Source: Bursaphelenchus xylophilus
Taxonomy: Eukaryota > Nematoda > Chromadorea > Rhabditida > Aphelenchoididae
Length of the DNA stretch: 64,000 nucleotides
Direction of reading: 5' to 3'
NCBI GenBank assembly: GCA_904066235.2
Contig: CAJFCV020000005.1
Location: 3,343,501-3,407,500, forward strand
A program made the translations under genes and the position numbers. A model generated the notes under the pieces. The model saw only the letters and a program-made list of their open reading frames with translations, searched no databases and had not been told where the DNA came from. Below, piece by piece: positions 13,437 to 24,235 of the stretch; the first letter of the stretch is position 1, and the number at the start of each line of letters is the position of its first letter.

Positions 13437-13583
13437 AGCCTGTCGGGAAAATAATGAACGAAACGCTGCTGCGCCAAACATGTCGCTGAATGAAAAGTGA
13501 TTTTTATTTTGTCACAATAAATTTCCTCAGCGCCGATGCGATTTTCGATGCTACAGAGTGCTCATTATTTTCCCGACAGATTG
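13437..13583. repeat. Short TIR element, family R, copy 1
   Basis: The left end is CCTGTCGGGAAAATAATGAA and the right end is the inverted GCTCATTATTTTCCCGACAG. The interior is about 100 bp. Copies with the same terminus lie at 32136-32273 and, larger, at 28588-29082. Superfamily not assigned. Confidence 0.75.
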
Positions 13584-14114
13584 GTATGGGACCTGTTTGG
13601 AGACCAGTAAATTTCGGTTTAAAAAAAAAAAAAACATTTCAGGACATAGATAAAGGCTTCAAGGTTAAATTTTTCATGACTATATAACTCGGCGTTAAAG
13701 TTGACTGAAAACCTCAAAGATATTTAGCTGGAAAAATGACATAAATTCGACTTTTGTGATATTTTTTCAATTCTAAATTGGGAATAAACTCCATTACGAA
13801 AGTATACCTACCTCATGGGAAATTGCAGTATCTTAGGTTTGGCAAGAGCTATCAAAAAACTGATTATACCATTTGAAAGAGCATGACAAAAAGCCTGTTA
13901 ACGCATGGAATTAGCCGATGAAAAAGATTTTGGTCGGTTTGGCAGCCATTTTAATATTTTTGACCATTTTTAAAACGGAGTGTATAAGATTATAATAAAA
14001 GATTATAAGATATCAGTCTTCCCACGCAAAATTCGCGATTTGGATAGAACATGATCCTATAAATGTCTCCCCTATTTCCATGCAGACTAGAAAAAAGATT
14101 GAGCATCTTTACTA
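13584..14114. other. Non-coding spacer
   Basis: AT-rich, with an A tract near 13621-13634. No recognisable feature. Confidence 0.5.
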
Positions 14115-14360
14115 AAGTGGCGGACATGATCCAGTGACAAAAAAAGTACCATCTTGGACCGGGAAGTATAAAAAATGTAGAAAAATACTTCCCTTTACAA
14201 GTGTAAAACTACGTTTCGAAAGCTCTCCCTCACAAAAAGATCGGGCGCGCTTTTGAAATCGGAGTTTTTTCACTTGGAAAGGGAGGTATTTTGCAACATT
14301 TTTTATACTTCTTGGATGCAAAATGGTACGTTTTTTGCCACTTGATAAGGTCCGCCACTG
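14115..14360. repeat. Hairpin MITE, family P, copy 4
   Basis: The left end is AAGTGGCGGACATGATCCAG. The right end is the inverted GATAAGGTCCGCCACTG followed by TA. The arms carry the CATTTTGCATCC/GGATGCAAAATG and CACTTGGAAAGGGAGG words typical of the family. Confidence 0.85.
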
Positions 14361-14944
14361 TAATCTGTAGTTTTGCAGAGACTCGGTTAACTTTCGGACT
14401 AAAAATCTCGGTTGTTTCTGCAAAATACGAGCTATAAATATATCGTATATATTTCATCAAAAAAATATGTCTGAATCTTCGCCAAATTTCATCAAAATAC
14501 CCCACTATTTTTAACTATTTTTTGCGCTATGAAAAGGAAATAATTTTTGAACTGCCCTAAAAACTTTCCTGACCAATCAGACACCCTTCCCGTACTAATA
14601 AACGAATCTTTCCCACTTCCTGATGCAATTATGTACTATAAAGTAATAAATAGAAAAGACTTGCAGACGCTGGGAAAGCCGCCTGAGAACGTGGGGTTTG
14701 CTTTTAACTTCTCAAGTCTGACACTGTGTCAATATTACTCACTTGTGAGGTTTTGAAAGGCGCTGAAATCTCTTCCGAAACGATCAGACTTAGGTTTGTT
14801 AGAAATTTCAAAATAAAGTCTGAAAAACTGGGTTGAAAACAACTGGGATTTTGTTTATTTACATTTGAAAAACCGCCGGTTTTTTTGAAATTTATCTTTG
14901 CTGACGAGAGAGTACACCAAAGTGGAGAGGGGCCAGACAAAATA

Positions 14945-15516
14945 TTAGGTTGATTCATAATTATCCGGCGTTTTTATTGGCGCGTTTTTTGTTAGTTAAA
15001 ATTCGCGTTTTGTTAACTTTTTTTCATAAGAATAATCTTATCTGTTTAGTTAATAAAATGACTGTCGAGAACCATACTCATATTCGCCATATTACGCTCT
15101 ACAACTTCGAGAAAATTTTGAAGTCAGCACGGTCATTTCGAGATCTCAAGAAATTTTTCGGCGAAGGAACAAAAAATAGACACGATATCCCAGTGGATGA
15201 TTCCGCTTCTGTCCCACCACATATACCACGTAGCCTTCTTACAGTGGACGTCTTTTGGTATTCCTTTGGGACACCTGGCGAATTTTTTTTGTTCCTTCGC
15301 CGAAAAGTTCGTTGAGATCGCGGAATGACCGTGCTGACTTCCAACTTTTCTCGAAGTGGTAGAGCGTAATATGGCGAATATGAGTATGGTTTTCGACAGT
15401 CATTTTGTTAACTAAACAGATAAGATTATTCTTATGAAAAAAAGTTAACAAAACGCGAATTTTAACTAACAAAAAACGCGCCAATAAAAACGCCGGATAA
15501 TTTTGGATCAACCTAA
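14945..15516. mobile_element. Mariner-derived fold-back element
   Basis: The ends are TTAGGTTGATTCATAATTAT and its complement, with a TA duplication at 14943-14944 and 15517-15518. The inverted arms are about 250 bp each, so the element is two head-to-head copies of the same mariner 5' end. Each arm encodes the start of a transposase-like protein with a helix-turn-helix flavour (HIRHITLY.FEK...SARSFRDL...FGEG), matching the N-terminal region of mariner transposases. No catalytic domain remains. TTAGGTTG is the usual mariner terminus. The element is non-autonomous; clean ends and close arm identity suggest it is fairly recent. Confidence 0.85.
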
Positions 15517-15518
15517 TA

Positions 15519-18096
15519 TTTGTCTGTTTTCTTGCCAATTCCGGGAAAATTTTTAATTTTTTATGGAAACGTTGCGTTATCCGATAGCAATAAAACTGAA
15601 GCTTTTCATGATTGCACTTGCAAAATAAGTGTTAAATTTTCGATAAAGTTTTGATTGAAAAGCCTCGATTGTCTCAGTTTCCGTAGTTTCTAGTGAGCAA
15701 AGACCGTTGAATATCTTGGTTAATCTAGCAAAGGAAATGATAAAAAAATATTTGAAATGGGATGTTACCGTAGAGGTGTGAAACAGCTACCATAGCTAGG
15801 TAGTTACTCGTATATGTCCTAGCGAAAAGTTGTCAATACGAAAGTTGCTTATAAACATTCATTCTACATCTTGAAAAAAGTCCGAAGTAAATCGAGCAAA
15901 TACCCTAGGAGAAACGGAAAATCAAAAATTGTTACAGTATACCTACAGTCAGTCAAAAAATTAAAATTTGGCCTGTCCATTTTAGTACACGATTATCTAC
16001 AAAACTATGGTAGGTTTTTCACATCTCATGTCATCTTTTTTTTGTGCACAAGGCATATCTGAAAACTCTCTTTGAAGTTTTTTTTCAACCAAAACTTTAC
16101 TGTAGAATAAGCCTTCAGCTGCTCATAGCGCATCAATAACATCCCGAGAGCTCCCAGAACATGTCATAAGAATACAAACGTCCGTCCAAACTGACCCCCG
16201 AGAAATACATTCGACTGACTTCCGTAAAACGTAAAAAATTTCATGTCGAACACAAAAAACGGCCGTTTTTTGCGGCCGCTTCTTCCGCCGTACACATTCC
16301 TCCACTACGGTTCGTCTCGGCCCTCGGGGCGCGAATGCACTCGATTGGCGTGAAGCCCAATTTTGTTCGGACACAAAATTTCGGCTCTGCATTCGCGGCG
16401 CAGGGAAATACTCGGCTTTTCGGCGGTTATCTGGCCGAAGGAAGCGCCCGAGGTGCAGAGCTTCGTGTTTGATGAAGCTTGCGGCTAATTGAGATTACAA
16501 CTTTTTAAGAGATAATTTTCAAAAACCACCGAAATTCGTAGGCACGGCGTTCTGTACTTTTGGAAGACAACCGATCTCCGCGACTTTTTCATTTTTTTCA
16601 GAATGCGCTTGCTTTTCCTCTCTATATCTGGCTAGCCGATTGCGCTAAAAGGCTAAAATTTGGCAGTAGAGTAAAAAGCCGGCTTTCAGAAAATGTAAAT
16701 ATTGTAAGGAAGTATAGCCTTCATAATGACAATAGTTCTAATTAGATCGAGATTTGGCAAAAAAATTTACATTTTTATGCTATTTTCGACGTCAAAAAAT
16801 GATGATTTCAGTACATATTTGGTGGATAGAAAACGGGGTACCTCAGCTTCAATTTGATATAAATTTTATGAAAATTGATGCATCATTGGCGGAGAAATAC
16901 TTGAAATAAGGATGGAAGCTTCGGCTCAGCCACCCTGTAGTTCCTAGTACAATATTTTTCCAAAAAATGATTTGCTAGAGAGATTTTTAGGTCAAATGTT
17001 TGACAATTTTTTTACAAATTATGAAAAATATCAGTGTTTTTTTCCACCGAAGAAAGAAAAGACGGCTCTCCTCATTTTCCATGATCTCTCATTACTAAAT
17101 ATTGTTGAATATCTCGGCGCTTGCAAAGCGAGAGCTAAAAATTTTGTGAATTTTTATAAGGCCTATACAAATGAGAAATAAAAAAAGATCAAAACCTCCA
17201 GACATTATGGTATATCTCTTCGAAAACGCTAAAAAAAATCACGATCAAAAAACGGTAGGATTTTTATTACTCCCGGAAAAGAACTTTATTATTTCCCCAC
17301 CAACCTTTTTTTAGAGCGCCAATTACAAAAATCAACGAGAGCAATGCGTTGAAAAGGAACTGTTCCCGATTTTGTGTCGCGAAGGGAATGTGGAGCACGT
17401 TCGAATGAATCACGCATGAAGAGAATAGTCGCATTACGCAGTTTCTTCAAGTGCTGTCCCAAATTTTGCATTCCAATCAAGTTGCTGAACGAAATTGATG
17501 GGGAAAACGTTATAGTACAGAGCTGAGTTTGGATGATGATTTTTTGAAGAAAAATTTTTCTGAGGTGTGCAAGATTTTTAGCTTGCGCTTTGCAAAAAAA
17601 TCATGCGCCTTGGTTCGGAAAATCGTTAGATTTTGCCATTTTTGATATTTTATGTGATGAAAAAGACTGATAAAAATGATTTAGGAAACGCCTTAGGGCT
17701 CAAAAAATTTTTTCAATCTCTTCATCATACATGGTAACAAAGTTGTCATTCACAAAATGACAAAAAAAGTCAAAGCTTTCGGCTTCAAAATCTCGAGATT
17801 TTCAGCAAACAGCAGGCTAAAAACTTTATGTTTTTTTTTGTTAGAAAATTCTGTCTAAATTTGTGACGAATTTCATCAAAAGTTGTGTGTAATGTTTTTC
17901 ATAAAAAATTTTTTTGTGGGTACCAGCAAATAAAAAGGCTGATAAATAAAAGATCTAACTATTTTTACTCGTTTATACACTTATAAATTATAATATCGAT
18001 CAACAAATATTTATTTTCTATTTATCTCTCTTTCTTATGAGATCCCGTCATTACAATTAAAGGTATTTTCGTATCTTCCAAAAAATTTTTTTGGCT
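15519..18096. other. Non-coding spacer with GC-rich pocket
   Basis: Mostly AT-rich with dispersed-repeat fragments (for example 17107-17140 and 17580). A GC-rich pocket at about 16255-16480 contains a GC palindrome (AACGGCCGTT, then GCGGCCGC) and could be a decayed exon or promoter. No protein was recognised in any frame. Confidence 0.45.
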
Positions 18097-19624
18097 TTAA
18101 ACTTTTTTCTTTCCATTTTTGAAAGGCCACGGGGACAAGTTGGAGGTGGTCGGATACAAATTGTTCATGTTTTCAAAGTTGGGTACATTGCTGATGATCG
18201 TTGGGTATCCGTTGAAATTCATGCCTTGAAACCCGCTGATTCCTTGGCCCGCCAAAACTTGAGCAAAATTCTGATGGTTCAAGCTGAAGCCCTGAGGGTT
18301 TGAGTTCAAATTCATCGCGCCATTGTAAAAATTATTGGCCGGCCCGAGCATGAAACGACCCGTGTTGATGTCGATGGTTCGGGGGCGATGATCTATGGCC
18401 GGTTTTGGATGTGCGGCCAAGCGCGTTATCGTATTCGAGGTGCCATTAAACGCTGTGGAATTCAAGGCCCCGTCCGTGGTGCTTGTGCTGTAGCACAAGT
18501 TGCCATCGCCGCAACTGTAGCCACTGGGGCATTTGCCGTTCACGCATTCGCCCGCCACACCGATCATCCCCACCGCACAGCAGTAGTTGTTGGTGTTGCA
18601 GGAGTAGCCGACTGGGCATTTTCCGTTCACACAGTTGCCTGTAATTGAAGTTATAATAGTTTTTAGGACACTTGGATATTGTAAAAGGTATTGGTTGCGT
18701 TCTTTAAGACAAGTGTTTGATGTGCGACGCTCATATTTTCTTTAATTTAGGGCTACGTTGTGCCTATATCCATCAATTTGGCATACCAATTTCCCAAAAT
18801 TTCAGCTCTTGCAAAAACAGCCTTGCAAAGAAAAGAGCACACAAACGAGGAGAGCTGTCAGTGAGAGAGAAAAGAAATTTTGTCTATGCCTTTGCAAATT
18901 CTGCTAGGAAAAAATGATCCTTGCAGAAATCTTGCTCACAACAGCATAGGAATGACAGAAACTTTAGCGTTCAACGCAAAAAATGTCGTCAGTTTTTCAT
19001 ATTTTTTTGCCTCAAAAATCCCGGCTACTTCTGGAAAGCGCGTGGTGAAAATCATGTGCGTAACTTATTAGATGTTGTCTAAATCAGCGGCAAGTCTCAT
19101 CCACGTTGTTTTGATTAAAAAAAATGAAAACGGGCAAAATCTTTGAAGTTTTCGCTATAAAAAAAGAATAAAAAATCCTTACCAATCGACTTGCCCACCG
19201 GGCAACGACAGCAATAATTTGACCGGGTACAAAAGAAGCCTTGGCCACAAAGATTGTTCAAGCATGCTGCAACGGCATCCTCGCCATCGCAAGAGCCTAA
19301 AAACCAACGTTAACTTATGCAATAAGAAAGGAAATTTCTATAAGTAAATTGATTTAAATCTACAGTAATCTGCGTTGTTCTGTAGCATCTAATATCTGAA
19401 AAATTTTTTTGTAAAATCTTCTTACCAGTCAAAGTCTTCGCCGCCGGACAACAACAACTTCCGGTGCACGTGAACTGCGGCATGATGGCCTGACATTGCG
19501 ACGCCGGACTACAGGAGAAGCACGATGACGGGCAATTCGAGTAGAACTGGCGCTTCGTCCGCTTCACCTCTTTGGCATTCAGCAAGCACAAAAGGCCGGC
19601 CATGAAGACCGTTGAGGGCCACAT
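18097..19624 (-). CDS. Secreted cysteine-rich protein with EB-like modules (gene A)
   Basis: Three exons on the minus strand (19624-19426, 19296-19183, 18638-18097) join in phase to 284 residues. The protein starts with a short signal peptide (MWPSTVFMAGLLCLLNA), then a furin-type site (RTKR) directly followed by QFYSNCPSSCFSC. The cysteine-rich N-terminal module ends in SCCCP. Exon 2 adds a module with AVAACLNNLCGQGFFC and a CC pair. Exon 3 carries two NGKCPxGYxC...CC modules, which resemble EB-type repeats of nematode secreted proteins. The C-terminal ~110 residues are Asn/Gly/Pro-rich, cysteine-free and end in a basic KNGKKKV. The role is unknown, plausibly extracellular matrix, cuticle or surface coat. 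A paralogue with the same exon pattern lies about 3 kb away. The start was chosen because it gives a signal peptide. Confidence 0.8.
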
Positions 19625-19657
19625 GACCAGGATATGTCTGCAATGAAGAATCGGGAA

Positions 19658-20048
19658 CTAAACCGCCCTGTAACCGATAGCTCGATGCGCGCTGTAACCG
19701 ATCGCCGCCGGGAATCGCCTTCGTGCAAAGCGATAGGGCGGGCGGCGGAGCGCGGAAGCCGCGAGTAAGTCGAGTTCAACCCTTAACCCAGTGTTGATCT
19801 TGTCCCCAAACCCGATGGACTGTTGAGGGGGGGTTGCTTGGGGGTTTGGCCGCGCGCTCCCAGTGAACATGACCAGCGGATCGAGCAATCCGCTGGAACC
19901 AGGTTGTGTTGTCTGAGCGGGCGGCGACTTAACTTCCTCCAAGCTCGCGACGTCATCCTCCCAATGTAGGCTTTTTCGGGGGTGGATTTCGCAATGGAAC
20001 TGCAGAAGTCGTAGCTCTCTTGCAATTGTTAGAGTTTTGGATCAAAAG
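19658..20048 (-). CDS. Candidate GC-rich coding exon or gene remnant, unknown
   Basis: The minus-strand frame is open from 20048 to a stop at 19658, just upstream of gene A. Part of its translation (LLQFHCEIHPRKSLHWEDD, then a Pro/Gln/Ser-rich stretch) has ordinary protein composition, while the last third is Arg/Ala-rich and less convincing. There is an acceptor-like CTTCTGCAG near 20004 and a possible donor (GG|GTTAAGG) near 19796. No initiator methionine starts the frame. It may be an exon of a lost gene, a 5' exon of an alternative gene A transcript, or chance openness in GC-rich promoter DNA. Confidence 0.22.
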
Positions 20049-20382
20049 CGCATAAGAATTAACCAAAAATGGTAATGGAAAACTGGCATCCTGCTTTTCA
20101 TAATGACGTAGTCAAAATTTTGGCAAAAAATAAGTCATCTTGTAGACAAATTCCCGTTAAACCAAACCTGTCTATAACAATCATCTTCGGAGGTGCTAGG
20201 AGCTGATTTTAGACCGAAATAAACTTCCCTAACTCTATGTAATTTTTTGTTGCTATGTTGTGAATAGACTATATACCAAATTTTTTCCGAATTGGTACAC
20301 TTTGGGCCGAGTTAGAAGGGGGTCAAAACATTGTACGCGGAATATATTTAACAATAATAACAATTCGTTTGCTCCCTAGCTA

Positions 20383-20590
20383 CAATGGGGCATCTGATCC
20401 AGTGGCACAAAACGCACCATTTTGCACCCAGGAAGTATCAACAAATGTAGCAAAATAATCTCCAAGTGAAAAAATCCGATTTCAAAAGCGCACCTTTTTT
20501 TGTTGGAGAAGGAGGCATTTTGCGACATTTTTGATACTTCCCGGATGCAAAATTGGTACGTTTTTTGCCACTGGATCAGGTCCGTCACTG
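20383..20590. repeat. Hairpin MITE, family P, copy 5
   Basis: The ends are CAATGGGGCATCTGATCCAG and the inverted GGATCAGGTCCGTCACTG, each flanked by TA. The left arm has small changes while the right arm keeps the family consensus. Confidence 0.85.
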
Positions 20591-21737
20591 TATATCTGTA
20601 AATACCTCAATTTTTCCATCAATGCTCACCAAGAACCCGTCGAAAAAAATACGTTCTTTCTCTAACCGCACTCCTTATTTTGCACACTTTCTTGTCAGCA
20701 AAGAGCGTTCAATCTCGATTGCCAAAAAACCCCCAAAAAATCTATCTGAAGTGGCGCTGTCAAGAAGCCTCAGCTACAATCTCCGACCCATACGAATATT
20801 CTCAATTCCGCGTGGGCGCAGGCCCCGCTCGCGACGTTACATGGCCGCGCAAATCGGCTCACAATTCCGCCCACCGGGTATCATGCCCACAGATCCCGTT
20901 TGCAATGCGTTTTCAAGACGCGTTTAAGCCGATTTCCGCGGCAGTTGCAGAAACCGATGACTTTGGCTGAAAGGATAATAAAGTTGAAACAAACCGAGTA
21001 ATTTTATTGAATGAACATTTTGAAAAACAAAAAAAATGAAAATTTTTTCAAAACGAAGCTTCACACCAGCAAAAAGATTACATGCAACTGTTCTGCTTCG
21101 GAATTTCCTTGCCAATATTCCGGAATGCTGTGTAAAAATTGGAACGGCAAAATTAGAACCCAACTACAACCTCTCTTCGAGCTTTTTGATAAGGAAAAAA
21201 GGCCAAAACTGAAGAGCTCCAAGTGTGATGACTTGCCGAATTGTGGGTCAACTTTTGATTAAATTTTTATAAGGTATCTCCGAGATTAATTTGCAGAAAC
21301 AGTCAAGACCTTGGGACCGGAATTTGGCGAAAATGCTACATTTTGGCTTATTTTTACATTAAATGTTTCGTATACATAATGTTTTTTTTTACCGATGAAA
21401 ATAATATTTTCACACAAAATATATCTCCATATTTTTCGTACTCTCTTTGCGGCAATTTCTCGGCTGCGTCTGCAAAACGCGATCAAAATTTTCAGTAACT
21501 GTAATACGAAGAAGACACAACGAATACGCAAAATTTAAATGAAATCTGAAGTCGCACTTTAAGCTCAATTTCTTGCAAGATTTTAGACTTTCATGCCTAA
21601 AATCTAGCCGCCATGGCCTATTTTCCATATAAATTTAACACAGGCTCAGCCTTTTTTACGTCATTCGCAAGATGTTCGACGAAGCCAATGCCTCGAAGAC
21701 TTATTGTCGAGATCATACGTGACAAGAAGAGAATATA
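20591..21737. other. Non-coding spacer
   Basis: Holds a fragment of the dispersed repeat (near 20645-20720 and 21430-21500) and a GC-rich pocket at 20810-20945 without a convincing frame. Confidence 0.45.
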
Positions 21738-21990
21738 CAGTGGGGGACTTGATCCAGTGGCAAAAAACGTACCATTTTGCATTGGGAAGCATCAAAAATG
21801 TGGCAAAATGCTTCACTCTCCTAGTGAAGAAACTCCAATTTCAAAAGCTCGGCCGCTCTTTTAGTGAGGGAAAGGGCGCGTCCTTCAAAACGCGGTTTTT
21901 TCACTTGGAGAGGGAAGTATTTTGCCACATTTTTGATGCTTACCGGATGCAAGATGGTACGTTTTTTGCCACTGGATAGGGTCCTTCACC
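21738..21990. repeat. Hairpin MITE, family P, copy 6
   Basis: The left end CAGTGGGGGACTTGATCCAG follows TA. The right arm (GGATGCAAGATGGTACG, TTTTTTGCCACTGGATAGGG) decays at the last few bases (CACCATA instead of CACTGTA). Confidence 0.85.
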
Positions 21991-22604
21991 ATACATCAAT
22001 CGAACTGTTCTTTCTGCACATGAGGACGGCTCCACATCTTTGTCTCTGTCATTTCACAATCATCATGGTATGTATGTACTATATTTCTTAATATTTTATT
22101 TGTCAAAGAGTTCTGTTTTCGAGAGACGGTGGAATATGGACAAATGAATGTATTATAAATGAACGAAGGAATGAACCCGAAGGCAATGTTTTCTGAAAGC
22201 CCTTTGAAAGGTCGGTAATTAAGTTAGGAAAAGGGAAAATACAAAAAAAAATACGTCAAAATAGTAGTAGATATTATTCAAGACCGTAACCAAAAGTTCT
22301 GTTGTCAAAATTTGGGGGCAAATGACAGTGAGTGCTTATTACGAGATGTACAATGACAGTTTTATAAATAGGAAGAAAGGGAAACACTCCAAGAAAACGT
22401 CACAATTCGTTCGATTTTTGAGTATATTATACTTAACATAGGTAGTGAAAAGAGCCTCAAAATCAACCCATATTTCCTCTCCTTGCAGCAGAATCTTTCC
22501 GAAACAACCGCCACTCTTGGAGCACTTCCCTTTCCAATTACAATATCGATTACAACACCAAACACGAAGCTAGACTATACAAACAAACAAATTTTTGATT
22601 ACAA
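21991..22604. other. Intergenic, 3' side of gene B
   Basis: AT-rich. No feature beyond the likely 3' untranslated region of the minus-strand gene that ends at 22605. Confidence 0.4.
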
Positions 22605-23618
22605 TTATCTGCCTCTTCCGTCCGTCGCCGTCACCGGATAGCACAGGTTGCCGGCGCCGCACGCGTACCCGTCCGGACATCGGCCGTTCACGCAGGGCCC
22701 CAGCACCGAGCCCGAGCCCAGCGAACAGCAGTAGTTGTTCGTGTTGCAGGCGTAGCCGGCGGGACACAAGTTGTTGACGCAGGGTCCTGAAAAAAGGAAT
22801 TTTGATTACAAATAGATTTTCGGGTTGTTTTTTACAGTGTAATATTTAAAAATTTCAGTGGTAAATTTACTTTTCCAGGCAAGATAAAAGTTTCTGCTAA
22901 AAAATTTTTCTGTCTGCCCGACTCTAACTGTTTTATATACTCTCTCGTAAAAAAGAGTTAATATCTCGACTACGGATATACAACGTAAGATAAAATTTAC
23001 TTCAGTTAATGTGTGAACGATGTAGAAGAACCCTACAAAATTTCAAAAATATCGAACCACGTACAAGGAAATTATACTCTCTTTTTTTCGACAAGACCTA
23101 TTGCACGGTGCAATAAAAAAAATCCGACTTACCAGGCGATGTGCCGGACTGACAACGACAACAAAAGTTCTTGTTGTTACAGAAGTATCCCTGCCCACAC
23201 AGGCCATTCAGACAAGCGGCTACAGCCGGATCTCCGTCGCAGGCGGCTAAAATAAGTTTTGTCAACATTGATCCCTATGGATAATATATTTAAGGTCAAA
23301 ACTATGAATTTTCCTCATTAACTCACACGACAAATTAGTCTGCGGACAACAACAGCCCAACATACAGACAGTCGCCACCTGATATCGTTGGCATTGCGCG
23401 TTGTTCATGCATGACGAGTAGCAGCCGGAGGGACAGCCGAACTGACGTTTCACTCTGGTCGAGTTTCCGGGCGTTGGGTCGTCGTGGAGCTGATGATCCA
23501 CTGCGTCCGCTAATAGCGACTTTTTCTGTTCATGTTCGGCGGCGTGATAGAGGCTGAAGGCGTGGAGGAGGAGCACGAGACCAAGCAGAAGGGCGTGCTT
23601 GTACAGCTTGGGCTCCAT
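22605..23618 (-). CDS. Secreted cysteine-rich protein with EB-like modules (gene B, paralogue of gene A)
   Basis: Three exons on the minus strand (23618-23327, 23246-23133, 22786-22605) join to 195 residues. The order is: a strong signal peptide (hydrophobic HALLLGLVLLLHAFSLYHA), an acidic/His propeptide of about 33 residues with an N-glycosylation site (NST), a furin site RVKR, then QFGCPSGCYSSC. The N-terminal module ends in GCCCP. Exon 2 (114 bp, the same length and phase as in gene A) encodes AVAACLNGLCGQGYFC...CC. Exon 3 encodes two CPxGYxC modules, the second ending NLCYP. Unlike gene A it lacks the Asn/Gly-rich tail and stops at GRGR. Function unknown; secreted or matrix role inferred from the signal peptide and cysteine pattern. 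The pair probably arose by tandem duplication. Confidence 0.82.
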
Positions 23619-23896
23619 TGAATGACGGCCAAGTGCTCGCGGCGTTTGGTTGTCGAATGGGGGAACCCTGTAAATTATGGTTGCAAAATAACTATTGAAG
23701 ATATTCAGGCGGTAACTTTTTATATCCAAAACGCCTTAGGCATTTTATGGCCGAAAAACCGGAAAGATGACCAAAAATCCCCAAAGATGAGGAAAATAGC
23801 CAAAAAAAACCTCTTATAACCCTCCAATATGGCCTCAAAATTAAAACAAAATGTCTCTATGTTAAGATACATAGTCTTGTCAACAACAATCAGTCG

Positions 23897-24235
23897 TTGC
23901 ACAAACCCAACAAGTCGCACAAACCCCCAGTAAACAAGGTATTTACCCGGCGGTCAGCAAAAGGTAAATCTGCGCGAAACACGGAACTAAAAATAAATAA
24001 CACCACCGTTGAAGCACTTGAGAAACAAATGCGGTCGTCGCGGACGTCGGATCGTCTTCAGGTCCTCAGGAAGATAAATAAAAAAAAGCTGAAGGTCGAA
24101 AGGGAAACGAGGAAAACCGAATTCCCGGCCATGGATCAGATGACCGCCGGGAAGAGCGGCGGTTCCCCTCAAGTGCCCCCGATTGGAAAGCGAATTGGAA
24201 AACAGCGCTGTAAATGGGCGGAGGGGGCGTTGTGA
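23897..24235 (+). CDS. Possible small basic protein, unrecognised
   Basis: A plus-strand frame is open for about 113 codons, with a first internal ATG at 24029. The translation is Lys/Arg/Thr/Glu-rich (RLQVLRKINKKKLKVERE) and the DNA is GC-richer than its surroundings. It is divergent from gene B, 279 bp away. There is no ATG at the frame start and no clear splice sites, so this may be promoter DNA. Confidence 0.18.
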   Translation: MHKPNKSHKPPVNKVFTRRSAKGKSARNTELKINNTTVEALEKQMRSSRTSDRLQVLRKINKKKLKVERETRKTEFPAMDQMTAGKSGGSPQVPPIGKRIGKQRCKWAEGAL

